64,000 bases of DNA from Clostridiales bacterium (GTDB lineage: Bacteria > Bacillota > Clostridia > Oscillospirales > Acutalibacteraceae). The notes beneath the pieces were generated by a model that made no database searches, was not told the DNA's origin, and saw only the letters and a program-made list of their open reading frames with translations. Position numbers and translations under genes: made by a program. The stretch covers positions 1-64,000 of the forward strand of contig DUNN01000012.1 in the NCBI GenBank assembly GCA_012839345.1. Direction: 5' to 3'. Below are positions 25,122-34,887 of the stretch, in pieces; the stretch's first letter is position 1, and each line of letters begins with the position of its first letter.

Positions 25122-26540
25122 TTGAAAACAACCGGCAATAAAACGTATGTGGAAGACATTGACCGCAGCGTTTACGACATCAAAGATAAAGTCGACGCCG
25201 CTTATCAGGTGGCGCAGGGTTTAACCCCGGAAATTGTCCGTGAAATTTCCGAGGCGAAAAACGACCCGGAATGGATGCGTGAATTCCGGCTGAAGTCGTT
25301 GGAAATTTACAACCGCCTAAGCCTGCCGAACTGGGGACCGTCGCTGGAGGGTCTGAATATGGATAACATTGTTACCTACATTCGCCCAAACACTGCCATG
25401 CGCGGCAACTGGAAGGAAGTTCCGGACGACATTAAAAATACATTTGAACGGCTCGGCATTCCGGAAGCGGAACGCAAATCGCTGGCCGGCGTGGGTGCGC
25501 AGTATGACTCGGAAGTGGTTTACCACAACGTGCGCGAGGAAGTGCGCCGCCAGGGTGTCATTTACACCGATATGGAAAGTGCGCTGCACGACCCGGTTTA
25601 CGGTCCCATGGTAAAAGAGCACTTTATGAAGCTGGTTCCGCCGGAAGACCACAAGTTTGTCGCGCTGCACGGCGCGGTCTGGTCGGGCGGCTCGTTCGTT
25701 TATGTGCCGGAGGGTGTGCAGGTGGAAATTCCCCTGCAGTCCTATTTCCGGCTGAATGCGCCGGGTGCCGGGCAGTTTGAGCACACGCTTATCATTGTAG
25801 AAAAAGGCGCGAGCCTCCACTTTATTGAAGGCTGCTCCGCACCAAAATACAACGTTGCAAACCTCCACGCCGGCTGCGTGGAGCTTTATGTGGCTGAAAA
25901 CGCGCGTCTGCGCTATTCTACCATTGAAAACTGGTCCAAAAACATGTATAACCTGAACACCAAGCGCGCCGTTGTAGAAAAGGGCGGCACCATTGAATGG
26001 GTTTCGGGTTCATTCGGTTCGCATGTTTCCTATTTGTACCCCATGAGCATCTTAAAAGGGGAAAACTCCCGCATGGAGTTTACCGGCATTACGTTCGCCG
26101 GCAACGGCCAGTCGCTGGACACCGGCGCTAAGGTGGTTCACGCTGCGCCGCACACCTATTCCAACATCAACACCAAGTCGATTTCCAAGGACGGCGGAAA
26201 CTGCACTTACCGCAGCTCCGTTACGGTCTTGCCGAATGCGAACGACTGCAAATCGTCCGTTTCGTGCGAATCCTTGATGCTGGACGACCGTTCCCGTTCC
26301 GACACCATCCCCGCGATGGACATTCAGAACGATAATGTGGACATCGGCCACGAAGCAAAAATCGGCCGCATCAGCGACGAGGCAATTTTCTACCTGATGA
26401 GCCGCGGCATTTCCGAAGATGACGCGAAAGCCATGATCGTAACCGGATTTGCGGAACCGATCGCCAAGGAGCTGCCGGTGGAATACGCCGTTGAAATGAA
26501 CAATCTGATTAAACTGGAAATGGAGGGCTCCATTGGCTGA
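25122..26540 (+). CDS. sufB: Fe-S scaffold protein SufB
   Basis: This protein of about 472 residues is the main SufBCD scaffold subunit. It shows the family landmarks AQYDSEVVYHNVREE, LHGAVWSGGSFVYVPEG, FEHTLIIVEKGASLHFIEGC, and ENSRMEFTGITFAGNGQ, ending with FYLMSRGISEDDAKAMIVTGF. The GGGAGGGG site touches an ATG at 25116 but lies 6 bases before a TTG at 25122, which is the better spaced start; the difference is two residues. It is co-transcribed with sufC and sufD. Confidence 0.94.
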   Translation: MKTTGNKTYVEDIDRSVYDIKDKVDAAYQVAQGLTPEIVREISEAKNDPEWMREFRLKSLEIYNRLSLPNWGPSLEGLNMDNIVTYIRPNTAMRGNWKEVPDDIKNTFERLGIPEAERKSLAGVGAQYDSEVVYHNVREEVRRQGVIYTDMESALHDPVYGPMVKEHFMKLVPPEDHKFVALHGAVWSGGSFVYVPEGVQVEIPLQSYFRLNAPGAGQFEHTLIIVEKGASLHFIEGCSAPKYNVANLHAGCVELYVAENARLRYSTIENWSKNMYNLNTKRAVVEKGGTIEWVSGSFGSHVSYLYPMSILKGENSRMEFTGITFAGNGQSLDTGAKVVHAAPHTYSNINTKSISKDGGNCTYRSSVTVLPNANDCKSSVSCESLMLDDRSRSDTIPAMDIQNDNVDIGHEAKIGRISDEAIFYLMSRGISEDDAKAMIVTGFAEPIAKELPVEYAVEMNNLIKLEMEGSIG

Positions 26541-26566
26541 ACGGCGGAAAGGAGCAGTTAAGAATT

Positions 26567-27661
26567 ATGAATCTTTCTTTCAAACAAATTAACGCTCTGC
26601 CGTTCCTGACTTGGAACCGGCTGGGTGTAAACCAAACCAGTCTTGCGGCGGAGCTTCCGGAAATCAAATCCTACAACGGCACGCCGCTGAATGAAAAGCT
26701 ACCGGAAGGTGTGACCGTAAGCAGTCAGCCGCTTCCCGGAAATATGCCGGAAACCGGCATGGGCGCGGAAGCCGCCGCCTTTGTCGAGGCAAACCGCAGC
26801 TGCGGCGTTTCTGTACGGGTACCCGCCGGGGTAAAGGCCGCGGAACCGATTGTCCTCACGTATCGTCTGGATTCGAAAAACCCCGCGGTTGTGGATGTAA
26901 ACACCGTTATTGCAGAGGAAAACAGCGAAGTGACCGTGGTGATGAGCTACGCTTCGGACGAAGCGACGGCGGGCTTTCACGGCGGGTGTACCAGACTGAT
27001 TGCCGGGAAAAACGCAACCATCCATTTGGTACAAGTTCAGCTTTTGAACGACAGCTGCCTGCATTTTGATGATGTTGGGGCGATTGCCGAAGAAAACGGA
27101 ATCATTGACATTATGCAGGCAGAGCTTGGCGGAAGTCAGGCGTTCGCGGGCTGCCGCGCAAAGCTGGAAGGCCGCTGCAGCAGTCTGAATCTGGAAACGA
27201 TTTATTTTGGCGACCGGAAGCGTTCCATTGATATCAACTATGTAGCGGAGCACATCGGCAAGAAAACCGCCAGTGAAATTCATGTAAACGGCGCTCTGTT
27301 GGACGAAAGCCGCAAGACCTTCCGCGGCACCATCGATTTTGTCCGCGGAGCCAAGCAGGCGGTCGGGCATGAAAGCGAATACAACCTGATGTTCAGCCCG
27401 AAGGTACGCAACCGTACCGTTCCGCTGATTCTGTGCGCGGAAGAGGACGTGGAAGGACAGCACGCCGCTTCCTCTGGAAAAATCGACGATACCAAGCTGT
27501 TTTACCTAATGTCCCGCGGGTTGGACGAACTGGCGGCGAAAAAGCTGATCATTGAAGCGCAGTTCCAGCCGGCAACCGACAAAATACCGGTAGAAAGCCT
27601 GCAAAACGCGATCTCCGAGTATGTGAAAGAGAGGCTGAATACCATTGAACCCGTATCTTGA
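26567..27661 (+). CDS. sufD: Fe-S assembly protein SufD
   Basis: This 364-residue beta-helical partner of SufB belongs to the SufBCD complex. The C-terminal region is diagnostic: ETIYFGDRKRSIDINY, HVNGALLDESRKTFRGTIDF, GQHAASSGKIDDTKLFYLMSRG. AAAGGAG precedes the ATG. Its 3' end overlaps sufS by 17 bases, indicating coupling. It is expected to help iron entry and scaffold stability. Confidence 0.93.
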   Translation: MNLSFKQINALPFLTWNRLGVNQTSLAAELPEIKSYNGTPLNEKLPEGVTVSSQPLPGNMPETGMGAEAAAFVEANRSCGVSVRVPAGVKAAEPIVLTYRLDSKNPAVVDVNTVIAEENSEVTVVMSYASDEATAGFHGGCTRLIAGKNATIHLVQVQLLNDSCLHFDDVGAIAEENGIIDIMQAELGGSQAFAGCRAKLEGRCSSLNLETIYFGDRKRSIDINYVAEHIGKKTASEIHVNGALLDESRKTFRGTIDFVRGAKQAVGHESEYNLMFSPKVRNRTVPLILCAEEDVEGQHAASSGKIDDTKLFYLMSRGLDELAAKKLIIEAQFQPATDKIPVESLQNAISEYVKERLNTIEPVS

Positions 27662-28871
27662 CGATTTTCCGGTTCTGAAGGAACCGATGAACGGCAAGCG
27701 CTTGGTATACCTGGACAATGCCGCAACCACGCAGAAGCCGCTTTCCGTACTCCGCGCGGTAGAGGACTATTACCGCGCCTTTAACGCGAACCCGCATCGC
27801 GGCCTGTACGAGCTGAGCGTCCGGGCAACGGAGGCGTATGAAAACGCGCGCCATCAGGTCAAAGAATTCATTGGTGCAGACAAGGACGAAGAAATCATCT
27901 TTACGCGCAACGCTTCGGAGTCTTTAAATCTGGTCGCGTACAGCTACGGTTTGAACTTTTTGAACGAAGGCGACGAAATTGTTCTGCCCGTTTCCGAGCA
28001 CCACAGCAATTTGGTGCCATGGCAGATGGTGGCAAAAGCAAAGGGTGCAAAGCTGGTTTACCTGTATCCGGACGCGACCGGCCACCTGACAGAGGAGGAA
28101 ATCAACTCCAAAATCACGCCGAAAACCCGAATTGTCGCGGTCGCGCACGTTTCCAACGTGCTGGGCACCGTAAACCCGGTCCGTGAAATCGCGGAAAAGG
28201 CACATGCTGTTGGAGCGGTGGTTGTAGTAGACTGTGCGCAGAGTATCCCCCACTACCCGGTAAACGTAAAGGAGCTGGATGCGGATTTCGTCGCGTTTTC
28301 CGGCCATAAAATGCTGGCACCCATGGGGATCGGTGTGCTGTACGGCAAGCAGGAACTGCTGGATAAAATGCCCCCGTTCCTGTCCGGCGGAGAAATGATT
28401 GAATACGTGTATGAACAGGAAGCTACGTTTGCCCCCCTTCCCCAGAAATTCGAAGCTGGTACGCAGAACGTTGGCGGCGCGCTGGGACTTGCAGCCGCAA
28501 TCGACTATTTAAAGCAGGTCGGCTACGATACCATCATGAAGACCGAATCCGAACTGCTGCGCTACATGCTGGACGGCATGGCGCAGATTCCTCATATTAC
28601 TGTTTACGGCGATACCACCGGTGCGACGGAACGCTGCGGGGTCGTGTCCTTTAATGTAGATGACGTTCATCCGCACGATGTGTCCTCCATTCTGGACGCA
28701 GACGGTGTGGCAATCCGTGCCGGGCACCACTGCGCGCAGCCGTTGATGCGTTACCTGAAGGTTAACGCTACCTGCCGCGCAAGCCTTTATTTCTACAATA
28801 CCAAAGAAGACATTGACATTTTCCTTGCCAGTCTGAAAAAAGTCAGGGGGTGGCTCGGCTATGGGGCTTGA
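27645..28871 (+). CDS. sufS: Cysteine desulfurase SufS
   Basis: This 408-residue PLP enzyme supplies sulfur from cysteine to SufU. Motifs include YLDNAATTQKP, NLVAYSYGLNFL, SEHHSNLVPWQ, the PLP lysine in FSGHKMLAPMGIGVLYG, and the catalytic cysteine in RAGHHCAQPLMR, as in group II desulfurases. It starts at TTG inside sufD. It overlaps sufU by 11 bases, matching the functional SufS-SufU pair. Confidence 0.95.
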   Translation: MNPYLDDFPVLKEPMNGKRLVYLDNAATTQKPLSVLRAVEDYYRAFNANPHRGLYELSVRATEAYENARHQVKEFIGADKDEEIIFTRNASESLNLVAYSYGLNFLNEGDEIVLPVSEHHSNLVPWQMVAKAKGAKLVYLYPDATGHLTEEEINSKITPKTRIVAVAHVSNVLGTVNPVREIAEKAHAVGAVVVVDCAQSIPHYPVNVKELDADFVAFSGHKMLAPMGIGVLYGKQELLDKMPPFLSGGEMIEYVYEQEATFAPLPQKFEAGTQNVGGALGLAAAIDYLKQVGYDTIMKTESELLRYMLDGMAQIPHITVYGDTTGATERCGVVSFNVDDVHPHDVSSILDADGVAIRAGHHCAQPLMRYLKVNATCRASLYFYNTKEDIDIFLASLKKVRGWLGYGA

Positions 28872-29310
28872 GCAGATTTACTCGGAAATTTTATCGGAAC
28901 ATAATAATTCGAAACGAAACAAACATCATATCGACAATCCGACCACCGTGCTGAAGGGCGTAAACCCCAGCTGCGGCGATGAAATTGAGTTGGAGCTCCG
29001 TGAACGCGACGGCGTCATTGAGGACGCGGCCTTTACCGGCATCGGCTGCGCAATTTCGCAGGCTTCCACCTCCATTATGATCGACCTAATCAAGGGAAAG
29101 ACCAAAGAAGAAGCCATCGAGCTTTCCAAGCTGTTCTTCGGCATGATTAAAAACGAAATCACCGATGAAGACCAGCTGGAACCATTGGACGAGGCTATTG
29201 CCCTGAAAGATATTTCCCACATGCCTGCCCGTGTGAAATGCGCGGTGCTGGCGTGGCATACGCTGGAAAATGCCGTAGAAGGCGAACATGCAGCAAACCA
29301 CGAACATTGA
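28861..29310 (+). CDS. sufU: Sulfur-transfer protein SufU
   Basis: This 149-residue zinc-dependent sulfurtransferase accepts persulfide sulfur from SufS. The three conserved cysteines are present in NPSCGDEI, GCAISQAST and PARVKCAVL. Gram-positive SufU differs from IscU by an insertion and works as a shuttle. It is the last gene of the suf operon, which ends at a bidirectional hairpin (29355-29411). Confidence 0.94.
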   Translation: MGLEQIYSEILSEHNNSKRNKHHIDNPTTVLKGVNPSCGDEIELELRERDGVIEDAAFTGIGCAISQASTSIMIDLIKGKTKEEAIELSKLFFGMIKNEITDEDQLEPLDEAIALKDISHMPARVKCAVLAWHTLENAVEGEHAANHEH

Positions 29311-29354
29311 GTTATAAACCGTGTAAAATCGAGAACGAATAGAGTATTCTTTTC

Positions 29355-29411
29355 AGAAAGAAAGACTGCCGCAGAGGAAAGCAAAGTTTCTTCTGCGGCA
29401 GTCTTTTTCTG
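29355..29411. terminator. Bidirectional terminator between suf operon and ilvD
   Basis: AAAGACTGCCGCAGA and TCTGCGGCAGTCTTT flank an A/G-rich loop, with T tracts on both sides. Confidence 0.85.
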
Positions 29412-29435
29412 ATTGATTCAAATTTCTGAATATTT

Positions 29436-31088
29436 TCATCCCTGCAATATGGCGCCCTTGCTGCCGGATGTAACCAGCGCGGCGTAACGTGCAAGGTACC
29501 CCGTGGTGATTTTCGGCGTTCTCGGCTTCCAGGCTTTTCTGCGCCGTTCCAGTTCTTCGTCGCTGACCTTGAAGTTAATCTGATTCTTCATGATGTCAAT
29601 CTGAATCAAATCGCCTTCCTCTACCAGAGCAATGTTGCCGCCCACGGCCGCTTCCGGGGAAACGTGGCCGATGGCCGCTCCTCTGGTCGCACCGCTGAAC
29701 CGGCCGTCCGTAATCAGCGCAACACTGTCGCCCAGCCCACAGCCCATGATGGCAGAAGTCGGGTTCAGCATTTCACGCATACCGGGACCACCCTTCGGCC
29801 CTTCATAACGAATAACCACAACGTCGCCTGGCACAATTTTTCCGGAATAAATCGCCTGCAGCGCGTCCTCTTCGCAGTCAAACACACGGGCGGGGCCTTC
29901 GTGCACCAGCATTTCCGGAGCAACGGCGGAGCGTTTCACCACGCAGGAATCCGGCGCAAGGTTGCCCCGGAGCACCGCAATGCCGCCGGTTTTGCTGTAC
30001 GGGTTTTCCACCGGGCGAATCACTTCCGGATTCTTGTTTTCGCAGCCGGCAATGTTCTCGCCTACGGTCTTGCCCGTGCATGTCATCAGGCTCGTATCCA
30101 GCAGCCCCAGCTTGCTGATTTCGTTCATGACCGCGTACACGCCCCCGGCCTCGTTCAGGTCTTCTATGTAGGTATGGCCGACCGGCGCAAGGTGGCAGAG
30201 GTTCGGCGTGCGGTCGCTGATTTCGTTTGCAATGTCCAGATTCAGCTCAATTCCGCATTCATGGGCGATAGCAGGCAGATGCAGCATACTGTTGGTGCTG
30301 CAGCCGAGCGCCATATCAATGGTCAGCGCGTTGCGGAATGCGCCTTCCGTCATAATATCGCGCGGGCGGATATTCTTCTTCAGCAGTTCCATAACCTGCA
30401 TGCCGGCGTGTTTGGCCAGCTGGATGCGCTCCGAGTAAACGGCCGGAATGGTGCCGTTGCCGCGCAGCCCCATGCCCAGCACCTCGGTCAGGCAGTTCAT
30501 GCTGTTTGCGGTATACATGCCGGAGCAAGAACCGCAGGTTGGGCAGGCTTTGGTTTCAAATTCCAGCAGCTTTTCTTTCGTAATTTTACCGGAATAAAAT
30601 GCGCCCATTGCTTCGGAAACACTAGAAAAACTGGTTTTCTGGCCGTCCACCTTACCGGCAAGCATCGGCCCGCCGCTGACAAAAATGGTCGGAATATTGA
30701 TGCGTGCCGCCGCCATGAGCAGTCCGGGCACGTTTTTGTCGCAGTTCGGCACCATAACCAATGCGTCCAACGCGTGCGCAAGCGTCATTGCTTCGGTGGA
30801 ATCGGCAATCAGTTCGCGGGTTACAAGGGAATATTTCATTCCCTGATGACCCATAGCTAAGCCGTCGCATACCGCGATAGCCGGAAACACAAGCGGCGTG
30901 CCGCCGGCCATGGAAACGCCCTGCTTGACCGCATCCACAATTTTATCCAGATTCATGTGTCCCGGAACAATATCGTTTTTCGAGCTCACGATTCCGATAA
31001 GAGGCCGTTCGATTTCTTCGTTGGTCAGCCCCAACGCGTGGAGCAGCGCGCGGTGCGGAGCGGTTTTCTTAATTGCTTCACTGTTCAT
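29436..31088 (-). CDS. ilvD: Dihydroxy-acid dehydratase
   Basis: This enzyme performs the dehydration step of valine, leucine and isoleucine synthesis using an Fe-S cluster. It has about 551 residues with [19 protein letters not shown] at the N terminus, [38 protein letters not shown] (cluster cysteines) and [19 protein letters not shown]. Full-length similarity favours IlvD over sugar-acid dehydratases of the same family. The ATG at 31088 is preceded by AGGAAA; an in-frame start 11 codons upstream is possible. Its promoter carries two GACATCATACAA repeats. Confidence 0.92.
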   Translation of the reverse strand: MNSEAIKKTAPHRALLHALGLTNEEIERPLIGIVSSKNDIVPGHMNLDKIVDAVKQGVSMAGGTPLVFPAIAVCDGLAMGHQGMKYSLVTRELIADSTEAMTLAHALDALVMVPNCDKNVPGLLMAAARINIPTIFVSGGPMLAGKVDGQKTSFSSVSEAMGAFYSGKITKEKLLEFETKACPTCGSCSGMYTANSMNCLTEVLGMGLRGNGTIPAVYSERIQLAKHAGMQVMELLKKNIRPRDIMTEGAFRNALTIDMALGCSTNSMLHLPAIAHECGIELNLDIANEISDRTPNLCHLAPVGHTYIEDLNEAGGVYAVMNEISKLGLLDTSLMTCTGKTVGENIAGCENKNPEVIRPVENPYSKTGGIAVLRGNLAPDSCVVKRSAVAPEMLVHEGPARVFDCEEDALQAIYSGKIVPGDVVVIRYEGPKGGPGMREMLNPTSAIMGCGLGDSVALITDGRFSGATRGAAIGHVSPEAAVGGNIALVEEGDLIQIDIMKNQINFKVSDEELERRRKAWKPRTPKITTGYLARYAALVTSGSKGAILQG

Positions 31089-31156
31089 TTTCCTGCCACC
31101 CTTCACAGTTTTTTCGATCATCTGAATGGTTCAGACGTGGTTTTCGCCCGCCTTAG

Positions 31157-31197
31157 TTGTATGATGTCATTATAACTTGTATGATGTCTAAAGTCAA
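31157..31197 (-). promoter_or_regulatory. ilvD promoter with two direct-repeat operators
   Basis: On the minus strand TTGACT (31192-31197), 17 bases, TATAAT (31169-31174). GACATCATACAA occurs twice, 20 bp apart, in the spacer (31177-31188) and just after the -10 (31157-31168). The word TGATGTCAT within this area also occurs in the operator of the FadR-type regulator at 38735-38757. Confidence 0.75.
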
Positions 31198-31235
31198 GAA
31201 AAGTCCGAAAGCAGGAAAAAGATTTTGGCAAAAGT

Positions 31236-32570
31236 TTATTGCACGAAATCCTCTTTGTGCTTTTGGTAAACGGCATAATATGGGACTTCTACGAGCAGCA
31301 TGGCCACCCAACCCAGCAGGCAGGCAAAAGCAATGCCCTCCATACCCATGGAAGGAACCAATAAATAGGAAAACAGAACACGGAAAATCATCTGCGTCAG
31401 CGTGGACAAAAAAGTAATCTTCATATTTCCCATTCCGCGGAAATAGCCCTGCAAGCCGTTCGTCATGGCGGGTAACAGATAAAAAAATGCCATCATGTGC
31501 AGGTAATTCGTACCCAGCGTAATAATTTTATGGTCACTGCCCGTTACAAACAGGTTCATAATCGGTTCTTTCAAAAACAGGATGACAGAGCCGATTAAAA
31601 GCCAATAAATCACTTCCCAAAACATTCCGCTGTGAAATCCCTTTTGAATCCGCTCCGTCTTTTTCGCGCCCCGGTTCTGGGCGATAAACGTGGTCATTCC
31701 ACCCGCAATGCTCTGTTCCGGCGTAAAAGCGAAATCATCCACCCGGTTCACCGCGTTGAACGCCGCAATCACATCCACGCCCAACGGGTTGACAACACCT
31801 TGAATCAACAGCTTCCCGATTTGCAGGCTGGACTGCTGAAGGGCTGTAAAAGCACCGTAATCCAGCGTTTTTTTCAGAAGAGGCCGGTCAATGCGAAGCT
31901 GTTTCGGCTTTAGGCTGAGAATCGGGATTTTTCGGTAGACATAATAGACGCATAGCAGCGCGGAAACGCCTTCCGCTAGATCCGTCGCCAATCCGGCGCC
32001 AACCACATTCCAGTGAAATCCTGCTATAAACAGCATATCCAGAGAAGCGTTGATGACAGATGACAACGCCAGAAAATAGATTGGCGTTCGAGAGTCCCCG
32101 ATGCTTCGCATTGCGGCGGAAACCGCGTTGTAAAGATAGGTAAAAGGGAACCCTAAAAGGATCACCTTTAAATAAAGGGTCGCCAGGTCCAAAATCTCAT
32201 TTGGAACGCTCATCAGCACAAGCAGCGGGCGTGACAAAAACAGGCCCAGCAATGCAACGGCCAGCGAAAAAATGCCGCCGGCCACAATGGTAGTGGCTAC
32301 TTCCTTTTTCAGCTGGGCTTCGTCACCCGCGCCGAAAAACTCGCTCATCAGCACCGACGCGCCCAGGCAGATGCCCGAAACACCCAAAATCACGATGCTC
32401 ATCACCGGATTGGCGGTTCCAATGGCAGCCAGACTGTCTTTCCCGGCAAACCGCCCGGCAATGATCGAATCCACCGCGTTGTAAGTGAGCTGAAAAAGAT
32501 TCCCTAAAATCAGGGGAATTGAATATTTCAGCAGATGCTTGGAAATGTTGCCCTCTGTCATATTCACCAT
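31236..32570 (-). CDS. MATE-family efflux transporter
   Basis: This protein of about 444 residues with twelve predicted helices uses a cation gradient to export cationic drugs or metabolites. Typical features are KYSIPLILGNLFQLTYNAVDSI (helix 1), IAGRFAGKDSLAAIGTANPV, and the second half beginning LDYGAFTALQQSSLQIGKL. The ATG at 32570 is 9 bases after AGGGGG; a later ATG at 32561 is also possible. Substrate cannot be inferred from context. Confidence 0.9.
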   Translation of the reverse strand: MVNMTEGNISKHLLKYSIPLILGNLFQLTYNAVDSIIAGRFAGKDSLAAIGTANPVMSIVILGVSGICLGASVLMSEFFGAGDEAQLKKEVATTIVAGGIFSLAVALLGLFLSRPLLVLMSVPNEILDLATLYLKVILLGFPFTYLYNAVSAAMRSIGDSRTPIYFLALSSVINASLDMLFIAGFHWNVVGAGLATDLAEGVSALLCVYYVYRKIPILSLKPKQLRIDRPLLKKTLDYGAFTALQQSSLQIGKLLIQGVVNPLGVDVIAAFNAVNRVDDFAFTPEQSIAGGMTTFIAQNRGAKKTERIQKGFHSGMFWEVIYWLLIGSVILFLKEPIMNLFVTGSDHKIITLGTNYLHMMAFFYLLPAMTNGLQGYFRGMGNMKITFLSTLTQMIFRVLFSYLLVPSMGMEGIAFACLLGWVAMLLVEVPYYAVYQKHKEDFVQ

Positions 32571-32592
32571 ATTCAATATCCCCCTAAAATTA

Positions 32593-32631
32593 CAAAAAGA
32601 GTCGGCCGACCACCAAAGGCGATCGGCCGAC
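32593..32631 (-). terminator. Terminator of the sugar operon (after the cupin gene)
   Basis: GTCGGCCGA arms enclose a short loop and are followed on the minus strand by CTCTTTTTG. Confidence 0.8.
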
Positions 32632-32657
32632 AAATCATGACGATTAGATTTCTGCGA

Positions 32658-33062
32658 TTACATTCCGGCTGCAAGCTCTTTGACTTTCGCAATTTGCGCT
32701 TCGTTCAGCTCCAAAATATCACTATTATCCATACCGGTGGAAGAATCCTCCACTAGGATCAGTTTGGTTTCATGATTGGTTACCGTGTTGTGCCAAAGGG
32801 TACTAGGAATGTTATAAACCTTCTTCGGCTGCATGTCAACCGCTTCTATCACCAATTCACCGTTTACTTCGTTCGCATAGAGCAGAACGCATTTGCCAGA
32901 AATCAAAATGAACAATTCATCGGTCTTATTGTGGCGCTCCAGACAGTTAAGGTTGGAAATATCATTTGCCGGTTTCCAGTTTTTTATGCCAACCATCCAT
33001 TTTTCATTTTCAAATACGCGGGTCATGCCCTCGCCTTCGAATTCGTACTGTTCGATTTTCAT
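32658..33062 (-). CDS. Cupin-like protein, last gene of the sugar operon
   Basis: This 134-residue small beta-barrel protein has a cupin-like run with HNKTDELFILISGKCVLL (motif 1) and STLWHNTVTNHETKLILVED (motif 2). Cupins of this size include sugar-binding or isomerase-like proteins. GAGAGGAGAG precedes the ATG. It follows a split transketolase and a sugar importer and probably acts on the same carbohydrate; the reaction is unknown. Confidence 0.7.
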   Translation of the reverse strand: MKIEQYEFEGEGMTRVFENEKWMVGIKNWKPANDISNLNCLERHNKTDELFILISGKCVLLYANEVNGELVIEAVDMQPKKVYNIPSTLWHNTVTNHETKLILVEDSSTGMDNSDILELNEAQIAKVKELAAGM

Positions 33063-33079
33063 TGTGATTGACTCTCCTC

Positions 33080-34012
33080 TCACTGTTTCAGGCTTTTGCA
33101 CTGTGCGGCAATATTTTCCGCAGTCAGTCCGTAGGCTGCAAAAAGGTCGGCCGGTTTTCCGGATTTGCCGAACTTGTCCTGAATTCCTACGCGGGCAAAT
33201 TTCGCGGAGGAATGGCCGGCCAGCACTTCCGCCACTGCGGAGCCAAGGCCGCCGATGACGGAATGTTCTTCTGCGGTAACAACTGCACCGCACCGATCCG
33301 CCATAGCAAGGATGCAATCCGAATCAATCGGTTTAATGGTATGGAAGTTCACCACAGCTGCGTGAATGCCGTCCTCTTCCAGCAGTCTGGCGGCGTTCAA
33401 AGCAACCGGCAGCATCAGTCCGGTCGCCATGATGCAGACGTCGGAGCCGTCGCGCATAACATTGGCTTTGCCGGGGACAAAGGGCGTATTGGGAGTAGTG
33501 ATGGTATCCACCACCGGACGTGCCACACGGATATAAACCGGGCCGTTAATTTCCGCAGCTGCAAAAACAGCCTTTTTCGTTTCCAGCGGGTCGCACGGAA
33601 CAAAAATGGTCATTCCGGGAAGGCCTCTCATCAGCGCAATATCCTCAATGCTCTGGTGGCTGCCTCCGTCTTCGCCCACGCTCAGGCCGGAATGGGAAAG
33701 CCCGAATTTAACGTTTGCGTTTACATAGCTGATGGAATTGCGAATCTGCTCATACGCTCTTCCCGTACCGAACAGTGCAAAGGTACTGGCAAACGGAATC
33801 AGCCCCGAATGTGCAAAACCGGCCGCCGCGCACATCATGTTTGCTTCCGCAATGCCGAAGTTGAAAAAGCGGTCCGGATATGCCGCAGCAAAAGAATTGG
33901 TCATTGTGGCATGGGCAAGGTCCGCATCCATAACAACTACATTTTTGTTTTTCTCTCCCAGCTCTACCAGAGCCTCTCCGTATGCTACTCTTAACGATTT
34001 ACTCTCAGCCAT
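33080..34012 (-). CDS. Transketolase, C-terminal subunit
   Basis: This 310-residue protein holds the pyrimidine-binding and C-terminal domains of a thiamine-diphosphate transketolase-like enzyme (RVAYGEALVELGEKNKN, FNFGIAEANMMCAAAGFA with the catalytic Glu, GVGEDGG-like SVGEDGGSHQSIEDIALMR). It complements the N-terminal subunit encoded just upstream, overlapping by 8 bases. Split transketolases occur in Clostridia and archaea, and catabolic-operon copies may act on uncommon sugars rather than the pentose-phosphate pool. Confidence 0.9.
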   Translation of the reverse strand: MAESKSLRVAYGEALVELGEKNKNVVVMDADLAHATMTNSFAAAYPDRFFNFGIAEANMMCAAAGFAHSGLIPFASTFALFGTGRAYEQIRNSISYVNANVKFGLSHSGLSVGEDGGSHQSIEDIALMRGLPGMTIFVPCDPLETKKAVFAAAEINGPVYIRVARPVVDTITTPNTPFVPGKANVMRDGSDVCIMATGLMLPVALNAARLLEEDGIHAAVVNFHTIKPIDSDCILAMADRCGAVVTAEEHSVIGGLGSAVAEVLAGHSSAKFARVGIQDKFGKSGKPADLFAAYGLTAENIAAQCKSLKQ

Positions 34013-34823
34013 TGACCGCTACCCCCAATTCTTTGATTGCCGCGTTATATTGATCTTCACTCGGTGCTTTTCCGTGCCAGCCAAAATTATTCTCCATGAA
34101 GGAAACGCCTTTCCCCTTCACGGTTTCACAGCAGATAAATTTTGGTTTTCCGCTGACCGGCGCCTGCAGCGCCTTTACAATGGCATCAAGATCATGGCCG
34201 TCCACCTGTATGCACTCAAACCCAAACGCCTGGAATTTCGCCATAATGTTGCCAATGCTCATCACCAGTTCGTTGGAGCCGTCGATCTGAAGCCCGTTGT
34301 GGTCCAGCATGACCACAAAATTATCCAGTTTATAATGGGCAGCCGCCATAGCGGATTCCCATACAAGACCTTCCTGCACTTCGCCGTCGCCGATAATGGC
34401 ATAGACCTTATAATCTGCTTTCTTATATTTCGCGGCAATCGCCATGCCCATGGCAATGGAAACACCCTGCCCAAGGGAACCGGTATTGGCGTCTACGCCG
34501 GGAGTTTTCATCATATCCGGGTGCCCCTGCAAATGGCTGTTGAGCTGGCGCAGGGTCCAAAGGTCCTCTCTGGGGAAATAACCCTTGTCCGCAAGAATGG
34601 CGTACAACGCGGGGCAGGCGTGCCCTTTGCTTAATACAATGCGGTCACGGTTTTCCATCTTCGGATTGGAAGGGTCGATGTTCGCCACTTTATAATAAAG
34701 TGCCATCAGCATTTCCACACAGGAAAGCGATCCACCCGGATGACCGGACTGACAGGTATAAAGCATTTTCAGAATATCCGCTCGGATTTGCTTCGCTTTC
34801 TGTTCTAAATTTTCTTCACTCAT
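34005..34823 (-). CDS. Transketolase, N-terminal subunit
   Basis: This 272-residue ThDP-binding half shows SGHPGGSLSCVEMLMALYY, RDRIVLSKGHACPALYA, NTGSLGQGVSIAMGMA, and the GDGEVQEGLVWE cofactor motif (GDG...N-type). AAGGAG lies 9 bases before the ATG. Together with the downstream subunit it would transfer two-carbon ketol units. Its place behind an ABC sugar importer suggests a dedicated catabolic role. Confidence 0.92.
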   Translation of the reverse strand: MSEENLEQKAKQIRADILKMLYTCQSGHPGGSLSCVEMLMALYYKVANIDPSNPKMENRDRIVLSKGHACPALYAILADKGYFPREDLWTLRQLNSHLQGHPDMMKTPGVDANTGSLGQGVSIAMGMAIAAKYKKADYKVYAIIGDGEVQEGLVWESAMAAAHYKLDNFVVMLDHNGLQIDGSNELVMSIGNIMAKFQAFGFECIQVDGHDLDAIVKALQAPVSGKPKFICCETVKGKGVSFMENNFGWHGKAPSEDQYNAAIKELGVAVNG

Positions 34824-34887
34824 CTTTTTATCTCCTTTATATTTATGGCTTTTGCCCGCGGGGATTTTAACCTTAAAATTCGATTTC

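Noticed and set aside
29664-30860. Long + strand open frame of 398 codons
   Set aside because: It lies antisense to ilvD; no domain is recognisable.
29436-31088. Sugar-acid dehydratase instead of IlvD
   Set aside because: The N terminus and cluster-binding segments follow the clostridial IlvD pattern closely; context alone does not outweigh this.
33068-33994. Long + strand open frame of 308 codons
   Set aside because: It lies antisense to the transketolase C-terminal subunit gene, with no ribosome site.
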